Assembly: GCA_035048495.1 (NCBI GenBank)
Contig: CM068547.1
Location: forward strand, 24,125,913-24,189,912
Reading direction: 5' to 3'
From: Euptelea pleiosperma
Taxonomy: Eukaryota > Streptophyta > Magnoliopsida > Ranunculales > Eupteleaceae
Length of the DNA stretch: 64,000 nt
The notes beneath the pieces were generated by a model. It was given only the letters and a program-made list of their open reading frames with translations. It had not been told where the DNA came from and searched no databases. Position numbers and translations under genes: made by a program. Shown in pieces: positions 34,111 through 45,480 of the stretch; position 1 is the first letter of the stretch; the number at the start of each line of letters is the position of its first letter.

Positions 34111-37100
34111 ATGGGCTCCTTGCGTGTCCCTGATTGTAGCTATATAGTGCCTACTCTTCAACCTATACGTGCGCCCGTGATCGACTTGGCTCGCTTTCAC
34201 CACAGTCTTGCCGATAGATCTCTAATCATCGAAGACATAGGCAGGGCTTGCCGACAACTGGGTTACTTTCAGGTCAGCAAACAAAGCTTCCTAGCCTTCT
34301 CTAACAAGTCTCTTAGTTGAGCAACCTGAGCGTTATTGTTTGTAAAGTCTCTATTACTACAACATAGCATTCTCACAAGAACGTCACTCGCTCACAGGTT
34401 GTTAATCATGGAATTTGCGAATCCGTCATTGAGGGAGCTCTTACTTCAGCTTCCGACTTCTTTGATTTGCCAACAGAGGACAAGAAGGATTTCATATCTG
34501 ACGACATCTACAAGCCAGTGAGATATGGGACGACCCTTAAGGACGGCAAAGATGGGATCCAGGGCCACAGGGACTTCATCAAACATTACTCCTATCCCCT
34601 CAAAGACTGGGTTGGATTATGGCCCCACAATCCACCTGATTATAGGTATTTCATTTCAATCCCTTTTTATCACTTAAGCTGATTGATTTTATTCAAGTTC
34701 AGTCCAAATCTCTTCAACGAAAAATAAAATGTGGTGCTTTTTTAACAATGTCCTCACTTTTTGGGGGGAATTAATTTTTCCAGAGAATTTTCACATTTGA
34801 TGGAAATGCCTCTGTCACTAATGTTAAGTGAGAGAGGTCAATTGGGAAAGATAATCTGGAAAAAGTAAACAAGAATTCTCTAAAAACAACCAATTCCTTA
34901 TAATTATTTTTTTCTTTTTTTACCTTTACATTAGTTAGATTATTTTTATAAGTAATTATGATATTATTTTTTTGCATTAATTAGATTATTTGTACGGAAA
35001 ATTTCTTAAAGGGAAAAAAATTTAAATGTATTTACAAAAATAAAAAAAAACTTTCTGACATTTACAAAAAAAGGTAAGGGTAACAAGATATACCTGAGAT
35101 CTTTTCATTTGCAGAAGCGGCAGTTTTGGTAGTCACTGCTGCCATCTGGGCCCACTGACTGCAATGATGTTTAGCCGACCCCTTAATAGACATTCATACC
35201 AAAAATCAGCTTGTTTAATGGTTTTTAGCTGTTGGTTTTAGTACTCAAAAAATGGTTGCATTCAACGGCTATAAGAACGCCTTAAAAAGTGCTAAAAGGT
35301 GTTAAAATCTAATGGTTATAGATTACAAATCAGGGTGATTTTTGGTCTGTATATCCACCAAGGGGTAGGATAAACATCCATGCGGTCAGTGGGCCTAGGT
35401 GACTGCCAAAAATACCGCTTCCGCAAATGAAACAGTTTCAGCCTTTCAGGCATAAGAGAAAAAATTCGTTGGTCTCAGGATCCTTCAAACTTTGAAGGTC
35501 CCCCTCCAAAATGTTTGACACGTACTCTTTGTTAACCACCCTTAACCAACTAACCAAGGGGTTAACGTGGGTTGGGTTTAGGCCTTGAAGTACGTGTCTG
35601 ACATTTTGGTCCTCAAATGGGAGAGACACCCTTTGAAAGGGCGTTTAGTTACTTTTTTGGTAAATGTCAGAAGGTCTTTTTTGTTTTTGTAAATAGATTT
35701 AAATTTTTTTTTGTTTATGAAATTTTCCAATATCTTTATAAGTAATGATGATATTTTTTCTAGCTAAAAATAAAAATAATTAATGGATATTTTATTGAAA
35801 GGGTAAGTGGATAATTTAAATGACTAAATTACCATTTTGTTGTCCATATAAATCAAGGCCGTAAGTTGTTATGGGAAATTTATAATTAAAGTAAATATTG
35901 ATTTTACTGCAAAACCAACTTATATCTAGATGGGAACTTATGAACTTTATAAAATCTCAAAGAAAATATCCCAAGTGAGTTATCTCAAAGGGAGAAAGTA
36001 TAGTGAGCACCTCAGGTTTATCTTTCCTCTAATATTCTTTAATTGAGCTTTAAATGTAAGGACCCATTTGGATTGCCATTTTTCAAAATCTTTTTTTTTT
36101 TTATAAAATGACTTTTCTGATTTTTATTTTTTTTTTTTTTTGATTTTTTAGTAGGTAATAAGGGGTTGGAAAGCACTCAAGACCCGAAACTTGAGATGCC
36201 AGCCAACTCCCCTAAATTCCCACCTCCCCAGTTCTGTATACATTATACTCTCAACGAGGTTAATCCGGAGTCTTGAAACTTCTTCGAAGCAACACAACAA
36301 ACCCTTTAGGAACCTCAACTGAAGACACGATGCACCGACAAAAAGGAGCTCCGAAGCTCCTTACCTTCCACTGCCACAGTGATAATCCTCCCTAAAGCCT
36401 CTACCACAGTAATGAATAAGAAGAGGATAGAGGGTGTCATTGCCGCGAACCCCTCGAACTCTTAAAGTAGCTTGCTGGAGAGCTATTCACTAAAATCGAA
36501 AAGGAGGCCGTCGAAATGCATTTCTGAATTCATAATCTCCATGCATGTAGACCCAAAACCCATTCTATCAACCATATAATCTAGGAAACTCCAACTAACG
36601 TGGTCGTAGGCCTTTTCCATATATATCTACCTTACACACCACCCCTATATCAATACTTGACATTTTTACTTGGCCTATACATTCATTTACATGTCCCAGC
36701 CCGTTGCAAAATCACTACATCTAGGACTCCTTGAATTCTAGAAGTCAAGAGTTTTCGATAATATTTCGTAAAGCTACCCACTAGACTGATAGGTCCATAA
36801 TAAAAAATGTCTACATTCTCAAGGCGACGAAAGTGCTATATTATTAGAGCCACTAGGCGTAGGGTTTCTTTGTTTATTAGGTTCATTGAGCTAGCAAAAT
36901 TGAACATTTTTTTTTTTTACTTAAAAACGGCTGGCTTTCAGGTATTTTTCATTAAAGACTTTTTGGCATAAAAAAATTTATTGTTATGGAATAAAAACTT
37001 TTTAAAAAGGGTCATCAAAACAATGTTATTTTGAAAAAAAAAAAAAAAAAAGACGCCGTCTAGAGCTACACCCATTTCTTACATCCACTTCTTACACCCG

Positions 37101-40100
37101 AGGTTGGGGCCCACATCGACATCATGTTGGACAATCCAACCGCACAATGAGTTTTTAATACTATGGTTACCCTTCTCACAAAAAATCAGGACATTTCAAT
37201 ATTCTTAACCTCATGAAAATATGACTTTAATTTAAAAAATCCAGACCATCCAATTAAATCATTATTTTCGGTCAATTTTTTATATGGTTAGCAATTTCGA
37301 AGTGAACTGATTTTTGGCAACGATGATCATCATGGCAAGGACAACTCAATGTATGGTTGGATTGTCCAACATGATGTCCATGTGGGCCCCAACCTCGGGT
37401 GTAAGAAGTGGATGTAAGAGTAGCTCTAGACGGACTTAAAAAGTCGTTTTTAAGGTAAAAAAATGGCGATCCAAAACTTTTAATGTTCCATGTAAGTTAA
37501 ATATTGAAGGCAACCTTAGCGTCTAGAATAGTTGTTGAAATAAAAAACAAAAAATAATAAAATAGGAGAATAGTTTTATCAATGATTCTATATAAGTGAT
37601 ACTTGGTCTATATAAGTGATACTTGGTCAACATTGGTAGTCAAAGGGGAGCAAGTCTAGGGGCCGTTTGTGTAGCCAATTTTTAAAAAATACTTTATTTT
37701 TAAAATGCCCTTTCTGAAAATATATTTTTAAATATGTATTTTCTTAAAAAGGTTGTTTGGATCATCATTAATGGAAAAAATGTCCTTATCTTCTCTTACC
37801 CGGCCATAACTATAATTGATGAGAGTAATAGATGGGCAGGGGTGGGAGTAGGGGTGTCAACGAGTTGGTTCTAGTTCGGTTCATAAGGTGGATAGAGTTC
37901 CGATTCTTATCGGTTTTGGTCCTTAACTGTTCCGGTTCCGAAAAATGATGGATCTGGAACCGGAACCGATTATGTGGTCTTCGTCGGTTCCGGGTATATT
38001 GGGTCCAATCTTGATAATATGTGAATTTTAACACTATATTTATATATCGGTTCCGGTTCTTATTTGTTCGGTTCTGATTCTTATCGGTTTCAGTTGCATA
38101 TTAAACTACTCAGAACCGGAACCATTATTTTCAGTTCGGTTCTGGCTCCAGTTCTTTTTTAATCGGTTCTCAAAAATATGGAACCAGAATCGGTGTTTTC
38201 GGTTCCGGTTCCGATTCGGTTCCAGTTAAACAGGTAAAATTGACACCCCTAGGTGGGAGTAGTATTGCTTAGTTTGTTATGTTCATTGAGCTAGCAAAAT
38301 TTTAAAGTCTTTTTTGACTTGAAAAACATTTTTCAACTATACTTTATAAAAATACTTTTTGGCTTCAAAAATATATTTCTTATGGAATTAATACTTTTTA
38401 AAAAATGGTCATCCAAACAATCTATTATTTTGAAAAAGTCATTTTGTGAAAAAAATAAAGACTTCTATGGCAATCCGAACAGACCCTAAATTTTTTGAAT
38501 TAAAAAGGCATGTTCCCCAAGGTAAGTCACATGTCTTGTCAGTAGAAGCCAAAAGCTTCACGTGGCCCGCTGTGCACTACGATTATGAGTAAAACTTGTG
38601 TCACACGATGTTGCGACGGAAGCCGGTCACTGCACTCAATATGAGCCACGTGGCACACGATCATAGGTCTCTGACCATATGGATGTTTGGCCAGTCCCTC
38701 GGTGGACGAGTAAAACTTGTGTCACAAGATGTTGTGACTGAACACGGTCACAGCACTCAATATGAGCCACGTGGTATACTATTAGAGGACGATGACTGTA
38801 TGGATGTTTGGGCAGTCCCTCGGTGGACAGGTACACAAAATATCAGCTTGATTACTGATTTCTAACTGATTCTATTGAACTTATTTTCATGGGTTGATTT
38901 TAACGGTAGGAATTTGAACATTATTGAGCCTTATTTGGGTGCAAAAATCCAAAGGTTTTAAATCACTAATCAGGCTAATTTTTGGTTCGTAGGTCCACTG
39001 AGGGACTGGTCAAACATCCATACGGTCAAAGACCTCTGATCATGTGCCACGTGTCTCGCATCGAGTGCCGTGACCGTGTTCCATCACAACATCTTGTGAC
39101 ACAAGTTTTACTCTCGGTGGACCTACAACCAAAAATCAGCTTGATTGGTAATTTCTAACCGATTCTATTGAAATTATTTTCATGGGTTGAGTTTAACGGT
39201 AGGAATTTGAGCATTATTGAGCGTTATTTGGGTGCAAAAATCCAAAAGTTGTAAATCACTAATCAGGCTGATTTTTGGTTTGTAGGTCCACCGAGGGACT
39301 GGCCAAACATCCATACGGTCAGAGACCTATGATCGTATGCCACGTGGCTCGTATTGAGTGCTGTGACCGGCTTCCATCACAACATCTTGTGACACAAGTT
39401 TTACTCCTAATATTTATATAGGAAAACTTCAAACTGAGTAAAACTTTGATGACAGGGTTGCAGATCTAGGCACGTGAATTTTCTACGGCTGATCACCTCG
39501 GCCTCACCGCATACGTCCCCAGGAGTTGGGGAGTAAAACTTGTGTCACAAGATGTTGCGACGGAAGCCGGTCACAGCACTCAATACGAGCCACATGGCAC
39601 AAGATCAGAGGGCGCTGACTGTATGGATGTTTGGCCAGTCCCTTGGTGGACCTACAAACCAAAACTCAGCCTGATTAGCGATTTAAAACCTTTGGATTTT
39701 GCACCCAAATAACGCTCAATAATGCTCAAATTCCTACCGTTAAAATCAACCCATGAAAATAACTTCAATCCAATCGGTTAGAAATCACTAATCAGGCTGA
39801 TGTTGTGTACCTGTCAACCGAGGGACTGGCCAAACATCCATAAAGTCATCGTCCTCTAATAATATGCCACGTGGCTCATATTGAGTGTTGTGACCGTCTT
39901 CGGTTACAACATCTTGTGACACAATTTTTACTCCCAGGTAAGTGTCTAGGCAAAAAGCACTCGAATACACCCTAGGTACGCGTGCGTTGAGGCCGAGGTG
40001 GTCAGCCCATACAAAATCCAGGAGCCCAGATCTGACCGTATGGATGTTTGGCTAGTCCCTCAGTGGACCTCTAAACCAAAAAACCAGCCTGATTAGTGAT

Positions 40101-41189
40101 TTACAACCTTTGGATCTTTGCACCCAAATAACGCTCAATAATGATCGAACTCTTACCGTTAAAATCAACCCATGAAAATAACTTCAACCGAATAGCTTAG
40201 AAATCACTAATCAGGCTGATTTTTGGTTTAGAGGTCCACTGAGGGACTGGCCAAACATACATACAGTCAGCATCTAATAAGAGTATGTCACCTGGCCTGT
40301 GATTTTCATTGTGAGAGAAGCATCTGTCAGAACGCTGTGATAGAAGTTATACTCATATTTATATGGATGGGATAATCTCTAGTTTTATAATTTAAAGGGT
40401 CGGGCTCAAGGGACTCGTCTTCTCGGGCATGGATCGCAAGAATCCACGGTGGTTGATAGCGCTGAGCTAGCATCATTTTTTTTCCAAAGCAAAACAATGG
40501 GATACATTGAAGGGTTACAAATATCCTATGGGTCAATTTTGAAGTGTTGGAGATCACCAAACTGATAACCCTTCATGCTTTGTTTTCCTACAAACTAATG
40601 AGAAACTTTGATGTTTTGGATTAGAGAAAAAATGGGACGGTATGTTAAGGAAGTGAGGACATTAGCTATGGAATTGTTAGAAGCCATCATGGAGAGCTTG
40701 GGATTGGGGACTGCATACTTGATGGACAAACTGGAGGAAGGAATGCACATCATCGCCGTTAATAGTTACCTCCCATGTCCTCGATCAGCTCACGTGTTGG
40801 GGATCCTTCCACATTCAGACCATAGTATCATTACCATCCTTCTCCAGAGCTGTCCTGGCCTCCATGTGATGGACTCAAAGGATGGCGCATGGAGTGCAGT
40901 TCCAGAGCTCAAAGGGTCCTTAGAGGTCCTTGTAGGTGACCATCTTGAGGTACTAAGCAATGGCTTGTACAAGAGTGTCTTACACAGGGCGACGCCGAGC
41001 TCTGAGAAGACTAGGCTCTCCATTGCTAGTCTCCACAGTTTGGCTATGGACGAGATGATGGAGACTGCTAAAGAGCTGGTGGACGAAGAACATCCGAAAG
41101 GGTACAAAGAAAGCAGCCTCGGGGACTTTCTCAAGTATCTCTCGTCCAAGGTAGAAGGGAAGACCTTTATTGAGACTCTCAAGATTTGA
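34111..41189 (+). CDS. 2-oxoglutarate/Fe(II)-dependent dioxygenase (DMR6/F3H-like), 3 exons
   Basis: Exons 34111-34272, 34398-34645 and 40625-41189; both introns are GT...AG, the first phase 0, the second splitting an Arg codon (AG|A). Product about 324 residues, slightly short of the family's usual 340 or so. N-terminal DIOX_N part: PVIDLARF, QLGYFQ|VVNHGI. The catalytic double-stranded beta-helix is complete: iron ligands H-x-D in PHSDHS and the distal His in VLHRA, with R-x-S (RLSIAS) for 2-oxoglutarate. NSYLPCP precedes the HxD. Such enzymes hydroxylate or desaturate small molecules (flavonoids, salicylate, hormones, alkaloids) in the cytosol; the substrate cannot be told here. Intron 2 is 5979 bp and filled with transposons, yet no coding damage is seen. 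Start: first ATG of the frame (GAAGATGGGC). Confidence 0.88.
34995..35729. mobile_element. Foldback Mutator-like element, CGGAAAATTTC family, copy 2 (in intron 2)
   Basis: Ends CGGAAAATTTC and GAAATTTTCC; arms share CTTTCTGACATTTAC and AAAGGGCGTTTAGTTAC blocks with the copy at 21746. The centre is an inverted pair around GGCAGTTTTGGTAGTCAC. The flanks TTATTTGTA and ATATCTTTA agree at 6 of 9 positions, so any target duplication is eroded. Confidence 0.7.
36128..36860 (-). pseudogene. L1-type LINE reverse transcriptase relic
   Basis: Read on the minus strand. The order of reverse transcriptase blocks is correct: GPISLVGSFTKYY (about 36728-36800, normally YRPISL), then EKAYDHVSWSFLDYM (about 36570-36622, holding the catalytic Asp of motif A), then SRGVRGNDTLYPLL (about 36425-36470, normally RGLRQGDPLSP). 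Frameshifts and stops intervene. A T-run plus GTAGGTAATAAGG at 36128-36160 is the reverse-complemented poly(A) tail, so the copy is 5' truncated. It sits in intron 2, antisense to the dioxygenase gene. Confidence 0.85.
37065..37432. mobile_element. Foldback MITE with about 95-bp arms
   Basis: Arms run from GTCTAGAGCTAC through CATCCACTTCTTACACCCG and GAGGTTGGGGCCCACAT to GACATCATGTTGGACAAT, and are nearly identical in inverse at the other end, so the element is young or conserved. The target duplication was not resolved. In intron 2. Confidence 0.8.
37657..38488. mobile_element. Decayed element copy B with imperfect ends
   Basis: Left end TAGGGGCCGTTTG...GCCA, right end TGGCAATCCGAACAGACCCTA; the inverses agree at about two thirds of 21 positions. 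Interrupted by the hAT MITE 37849-38251. Just before it, TCTATATAAGTGATACTTGG is tandemly duplicated at about 37587-37628. Confidence 0.5.
37849..38251. mobile_element. hAT-type MITE, TAGGGGTGTCAA family
   Basis: Ends TAGGGGTGTCAA / TTGACACCCCTA with an exact 8-bp duplication GGTGGGAG (37841-37848 and 38252-38259), the hAT hallmark. The interior is rich in CGGTTCCGGTTC. Length 403 bp. In intron 2 of the dioxygenase. Confidence 0.92.
38587..39406. mobile_element. GAGTAAAAC-family foldback, copy B (outer, interrupted)
   Basis: Starts GAGTAAAACTTGTGTCACA, ends with the inverse TGTGACACAAGTTTTACTC. A sister element (38708-39113) is inserted in it, splitting it at GGTGGAC. G-boxes at 38645 and 39339. 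Its own target duplication is not clear. Confidence 0.8.
38708..39113. mobile_element. GAGTAAAAC-family foldback, copy C (inserted in copy B)
   Basis: 406 bp, ends GAGTAAAAC / GTTTTACTC, exact 9-bp duplication TCGGTGGAC (38699-38707 and 39114-39122). The duplicated bases belong to the host copy, so this is insertion of the family into itself. Confidence 0.92.
39435..40354. mobile_element. GAGTAAAAC-related foldback, composite copy D
   Basis: Starts GAGTAAAACTTTGATGACA and ends TGTGATAGAAGTTATACTC. Inside, an inverted pair of about 60 bp (ACCTCGGCCTCA at 39490 and TGAGGCCGAGGT at 39990) brackets the nested copy E. The GATGTTTGGC core pair appears again at 40030-40270. Confidence 0.65.
39531..39933. 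mobile_element. GAGTAAAAC-family foldback, copy E (nested in D)
   Basis: Starts GAGTAAAACTTGTGTCACAA, ends TTGTGACACAATTTTTACTC; one G-box at 39866. Its target duplication is not exact. Confidence 0.8.
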
Positions 41190-41288
41190 ACGAAGATGTT
41201 TTAATTTAATTTTCTTTTCTTCTGCGGGCACTAGAGGAGTAAGCTGTTTTTCTGTCACACTTGTAAGACTCTTCCCTTTCCTTTCGTC

Positions 41289-41294
41289 ATTAAA
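41289..41294 (+). terminator. Candidate ATTAAA polyadenylation signal of the dioxygenase
   Basis: ATTAAA about 100 bp after the TGA at 41187-41189, at a plausible distance for a plant 3' untranslated region. Confidence 0.35.
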
Positions 41295-41399
41295 ATGTGC
41301 CAGGAAAAAAGTGTTAAGAGATATATTAAGGAGCTAGCACATGTAGAGGTGAAAACTCTGCTATTCCTCTCCATCTATAGACTCCACAAGACCGCATAT

Positions 41400-41770
41400 G
41401 GTATCATCTGCCACCGAAATTTCCCCCTTGGTGAAATGGAGAGCTGAAGCCACCCTCCCAATAAAGCTCCTATAGAATCTAGCAAGACCCGAAAGAGACC
41501 CACATGTGCAAAGAAATATTACCAAATCTATTTTGCAAATTTACAATGTAGGAACAGATGATTAGTCGTATTCTTCCAATTGGACTTACACATCATACAA
41601 TAATACACCAATATCCATTTTTTAACAATTAAATTGTCTATCGTGAGTAGCTCATTCAATAATGCAACCTAAGCAAAGAAGCGGATTTTCAAAGGTGCCT
41701 TAGTTTTCCAAATATTAGGACAAACTTAGGGTTGTGCCGAAAAGGAGGAAGCTAGAGAGGCATAAAATGA
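41400..41770 (-). pseudogene. LINE zf-RVT domain fragment, minus strand
   Basis: Minus-strand reading gives APLKIRFFA-stop-VALLNELLT, then ILVYYCMMCKSNWKN and TNHLFLHCKFAK, then LGGWLQLSISPRGKF. This is the zf-RVT region of plant LINEs (KAPPKVRFFAWLA...C-MC...DHLL-HC). The invariant Trp codon is a stop and another stop follows. It starts about 210 bp past the dioxygenase stop, converging on that gene. Confidence 0.8.
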
Positions 41771-41851
41771 CCTCACCAAAAACCATCATATTTTGGATTA
41801 GACCTAAGAAAGATAGTCATCCTCAGTGAGATATTCTTGATTCAATTAGGA

Positions 41852-42990
41852 TGTTAACCTAGAGGGTGGGGTGAATAGGTATTAAAAATTCTTTAACTAT
41901 TTATGCAACCTACTTCAACTTAATTGACATGGGTAGGTGATATTGCATGCAATAGCTAGTGATGTTAATAATGATTGTCACAACCGACTTTGATCGAATA
42001 TATCTCCGTGATATATTATTTTTAGGTCGTTTGTTATAATCTAAACAATGTGGAGAATTTAAAGAAATTGACCACTACACATGCAACTTTGTATCGTGAA
42101 AACCTTAGCCAAAGAAAAAATCATGGGACCACTTCTACACAGAAAGTATCACTAATCGAAAAGTTACAAGAGTTACAGAAGTTACCTATGCAGCACCGTT
42201 CCTACAATATACAACCTTCAGGCCAACTGTCGGTACGTCCATATCCTCTAGTTCCATGCGTCGAATCCATGAGAGCCCTTCCAACCAAGATCCATTTGCC
42301 GATGTTCAGTTTGGTACACCCCAAACCTACCGTTCGATCGGTACACCCCGATCTTATTCTCACTCGTCGGTCCAATACCAGAAGCGAAGGATTCAATACA
42401 TCATGATTCCTCAATATAGCTCAAAGTGATTAAGACATGTGGTTCTCTCTGTCTTACTAGGTCGGATACTAAGGATAACATAGGCAGAGATTTTAAATCA
42501 AGCTTATAGACGAAGTAGACTACAAGCAATGATCACGAGAGAAGAAAAACCTTCAATGAAATGGAATGACTAATTAGGTTTTTCTCTTCAAAGGCTCAAC
42601 TCAACTAATTATAGATAATAGCTCTTGAAGCTTGGGAGTCTTTCTTTATATAAGTGTGTGTTTTTTAATAACCAATGGAAGGCTATATATAGAAAGAATC
42701 GAGCCTTAAGGGTGAACAAGAGGTGGGAGAATGGGAAACTAGAAATCTGGATATGATTTTGAACATTTACTCGTCAGTGCAATCGATTGGACTATTCTTG
42801 CATAGAGTGTAATCGATTGGACTTCTCCGAAAGTTCTTTCTTCGTGAGTCCAGTCGATTCTTGCACAGGGTCCAATCGATTAGATCAGGTCTAATCGATT
42901 GTACCAATTATCCAATCAATTGGACTTCCCTTAGTTCAGTTTCTAAATGCCACTTCGAGCCTGAACTAAAGTCTTGCTCTATGACAAAGT
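41852..42990 (-). mobile_element. Copia-type LTR relic, minus strand
   Basis: The minus strand ends CACCCCACCCTCTAGGTTAACA at 41852, like the LTR at 17396. Its TATA box is at about 42684-42691 and its U3 holds palindrome cluster 3 (42779-42924). Neither a target duplication nor the right boundary is fixed. Confidence 0.55.
42779..42924. repeat. Cluster 3 of CCAATCGATTGG palindromes
   Basis: Six copies or half-copies of (T)CCAATCGATTGGA at about 25-30 bp spacing in the U3 of the minus-strand LTR. Confidence 0.8.
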
Positions 42991-43028
42991 TTTAGCCAAA
43001 ATATTTAAGTTAATATCCTACTTCTATG

Positions 43029-44410
43029 GTTATATTCGCTTAAAAGTACTTATTTTAAACTATTATTCTTTTAGCGTTATCATACTCTCCTATGTAAAAC
43101 TTCTTTTTTATCAACTTTTCTATGTAAAAGTTTTTTTTCCATTGCATAAAACACACTTTTCTGATCAAAATGGTATATTCATCCATTTTCATATGCAGTT
43201 ATTTGACCTACATGTGAAGTAGTTTTGTGGAAGTTTTATTACTCGATTTTTCTATCACAAGAAACCAGATCGAACAATTTTCGAGACTTGCAGGCCCACG
43301 ATCAACCACAGAAGTCCACTATCAAAGTTTAAAGAGCCAACAGGCTAAGTCAGCAATATACATGCCAAGTATGGGCTGAGCCAAAAGATCACAGAGTTAG
43401 AGAGAAGATCAAGAGAGTAGAAGAGTCAAGCTTCAAGAAAAGAGACTAAGGTGATAACAAAAACCTCAACAACTAACATAAGATGAAGGCTTGCTAAGTT
43501 GATGAAGCTTATAGAAGATCAAATTAGAGACCAGGGTTCAAGACCCTTTTTCAGTATTTTCTCTCTTTTATTTATATTCTCTCTCCTCTTTAAACCCTAA
43601 TCTCTATCCTACGGTCATCGTCCTTTACCATCTCCCTCTCCATGATCTAACTGCTCACATATCACCTCTCCATCTCACCATGCATCCATCTCATTATCTC
43701 GATCATCCTCTCCCCACACATCTTAACACCACACGATCTAACCGTTGGATCTCTCATCCAACAACCAACGACTATCAACCATTCCCCCCTTAGAACCCCA
43801 GTCTCTAACTCTCATCCCAAGATTTAATGGCTTAAAATCTTTCCCCATCTTCACTATCATCCAACGATCCACCATAAAACCCTACATGTTTCCCTCTTTC
43901 CCTCAACCATAACCAAACCCTAAAACATCTCTCCCCACTCATCCTAACCCTTTATTCTCTCCCCCTTCTCAGCTTGATCCTACGATCCACCATCACCTTA
44001 ATACTAACAAACCCTAACATCACCCAATTTCTGTCAACCCAAGCCATCACAAAGTTGTTCCCCTCTCTAATTCCCATATCCTTCTTATCTTTTCCCCTAG
44101 CACAAAAGAAAAGAAAAGGTAAAAAAATAAAAATAAAAAAAACAATCGGCGTTTCTGCCTTCCCTTCTTCATCGAATAGCTCCATCATCTTCTTCTCAAT
44201 ATAGCACCAAGAACCATGGTTTGCTCTCCTCTTTCTCTTTTTCTCTTCTCATTCTCTATCTCTTTCTCTCTCTAATCTCTTCTTTTATTGCTTTCTAGTT
44301 AAGTTTTTAGTTGCATTATTTCTTTAAGCATTTTTAATTAAAGCATTGTAAGTTACAATTTTTTTAATAAATGAAGTTTATTTTGGCATTTTATTTTCTA
44401 TTATTGCATA
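43029..44410 (+). mobile_element. Truncated third copy of the TG...CA element
   Basis: TATTCGCTTAAAAGTACTTATTTT and the CTTTTAGCGTTATC...ACACACTTTTCTG blocks repeat the start of the elements at 7749 and 11242. Also shared are the tRNA-like pair (GTTGATGAAGC and AGGGTTCAAGACCC, about 43495-43545) and the pyrimidine tract. The characteristic 3' end (GTGGATCGACATC) is absent, so the copy is truncated near the AATAAA-like region. Confidence 0.65.
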
Positions 44411-45480
44411 TTAATTTTCTTTTATTAATGTTGTAGGTAATTAACCTCTCGCATAAAAAAATATTTTAAGAATCGAATTGATGTCTGATTGTAGGAAGTG
44501 CTGCACAGATGATTCCGATGATTTCATTAGCAAGGTATGGATGACCCATGATGATTCTTAACCATTGGATTTTGAGCACTTTTTCATCACGGGTTAGGAA
44601 TCTCATGTTGAAAATTAAAAGTGCTTGAATCCTATGGCTAGAAATCACCAGTCACGCTGGTTTTTGGTATAGGTCCAGCAAGAAGTGTGCCAAACATTTA
44701 TAAGGTTAGTGGCCCGCCCGGAAGAGTACTCAACATGGCACTTCAGTGAAGGGGGCACTTCAAAAGACAGCATATAGTTTCTCCTACTTCTGCCCACATA
44801 TGGTAGACCTACACATGATTGAAGATTCTAGTTATTGTTTCGACCCTGAAAAATGTTTGAATCTATTGGCTAGAAATAACCAACTACATGAATTGTTTTG
44901 CTATGATCATAATGAAGGTAATCTCTAATGCCACAGATTTCAACTTTCCCTTCTGCACCATGCATATACATCCTCCCACATTATCAAGTGATGTGGGGCA
45001 ATCAGGAAGCAGCATGCATGATTTCCTATGGTGTGAAAGGGTTGTGAACAACAGCAAAATAGCTTCAGAATTCAGGGTTCGTATTGGTTGATCAACGGAG
45101 CCATTTTTTTTGTTCTTATGAGCATACTAACTGTTGCGATGTGTGGGGCTATAAAGGATGCTGTATGAATTAAAAAGAACAGATCTGAAACTAAAATGGC
45201 GTATTTTTTTTTGAAAATGTATTAAGTTAAAATAGTGGACTGATCTGAAACTAATTGGTGACGTGAGATGTGCTGTTGCATGAATCTAGGGACAGCTTTA
45301 GGATGATTTCAGGCTGGTATTCAATTTTTTAAATGATAAAAGTAGTACTCCTTCCATTGATTTTCAGCCCAAGAATCATTGATAAACTTATAGAGTTAAA
45401 GGTAATTTATTCTGGTCATAATTTAAAAATTATGTATCTTATCTATGTTAACTAAAATCAGGAGGATATTTAAGGTACCC
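44411..45480. other. Unidentified, with one foldback piece
   Basis: 44520-44730 is a diverged member of the GATGTTTGGC foldback family. 44740-45480 shows no recognisable gene; short open frames at 44746-44928 and 44888-45091 have no domains. Confidence 0.35.

Larger units (their letters stand above)
36061..37490. mobile_element. Decayed element copy A, homologous to 37657-38488
   Basis: Left end GGACCCATTTGGATTGCCAT, then a body containing TTCATTGAGCTAGCAAAA and ATGGAATAAAAACTTTTTAAA (36880-37040); the right part is near TGGCGATCC (37465). The same blocks occur in 37657-38488. A LINE and a foldback MITE are nested in it. Superfamily uncertain, possibly hAT. Confidence 0.45.

Noticed and set aside
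40790..41258. Minus-strand frames of 130 and 92 codons opposite the third dioxygenase exon
   Set aside because: Antisense shadows of a well-supported coding exon.
42050..42406. 118-codon frame MENLKKLTTTHATL...
   Set aside because: It falls in the transcribed part of a minus-strand LTR relic, is antisense to it and has no motif.
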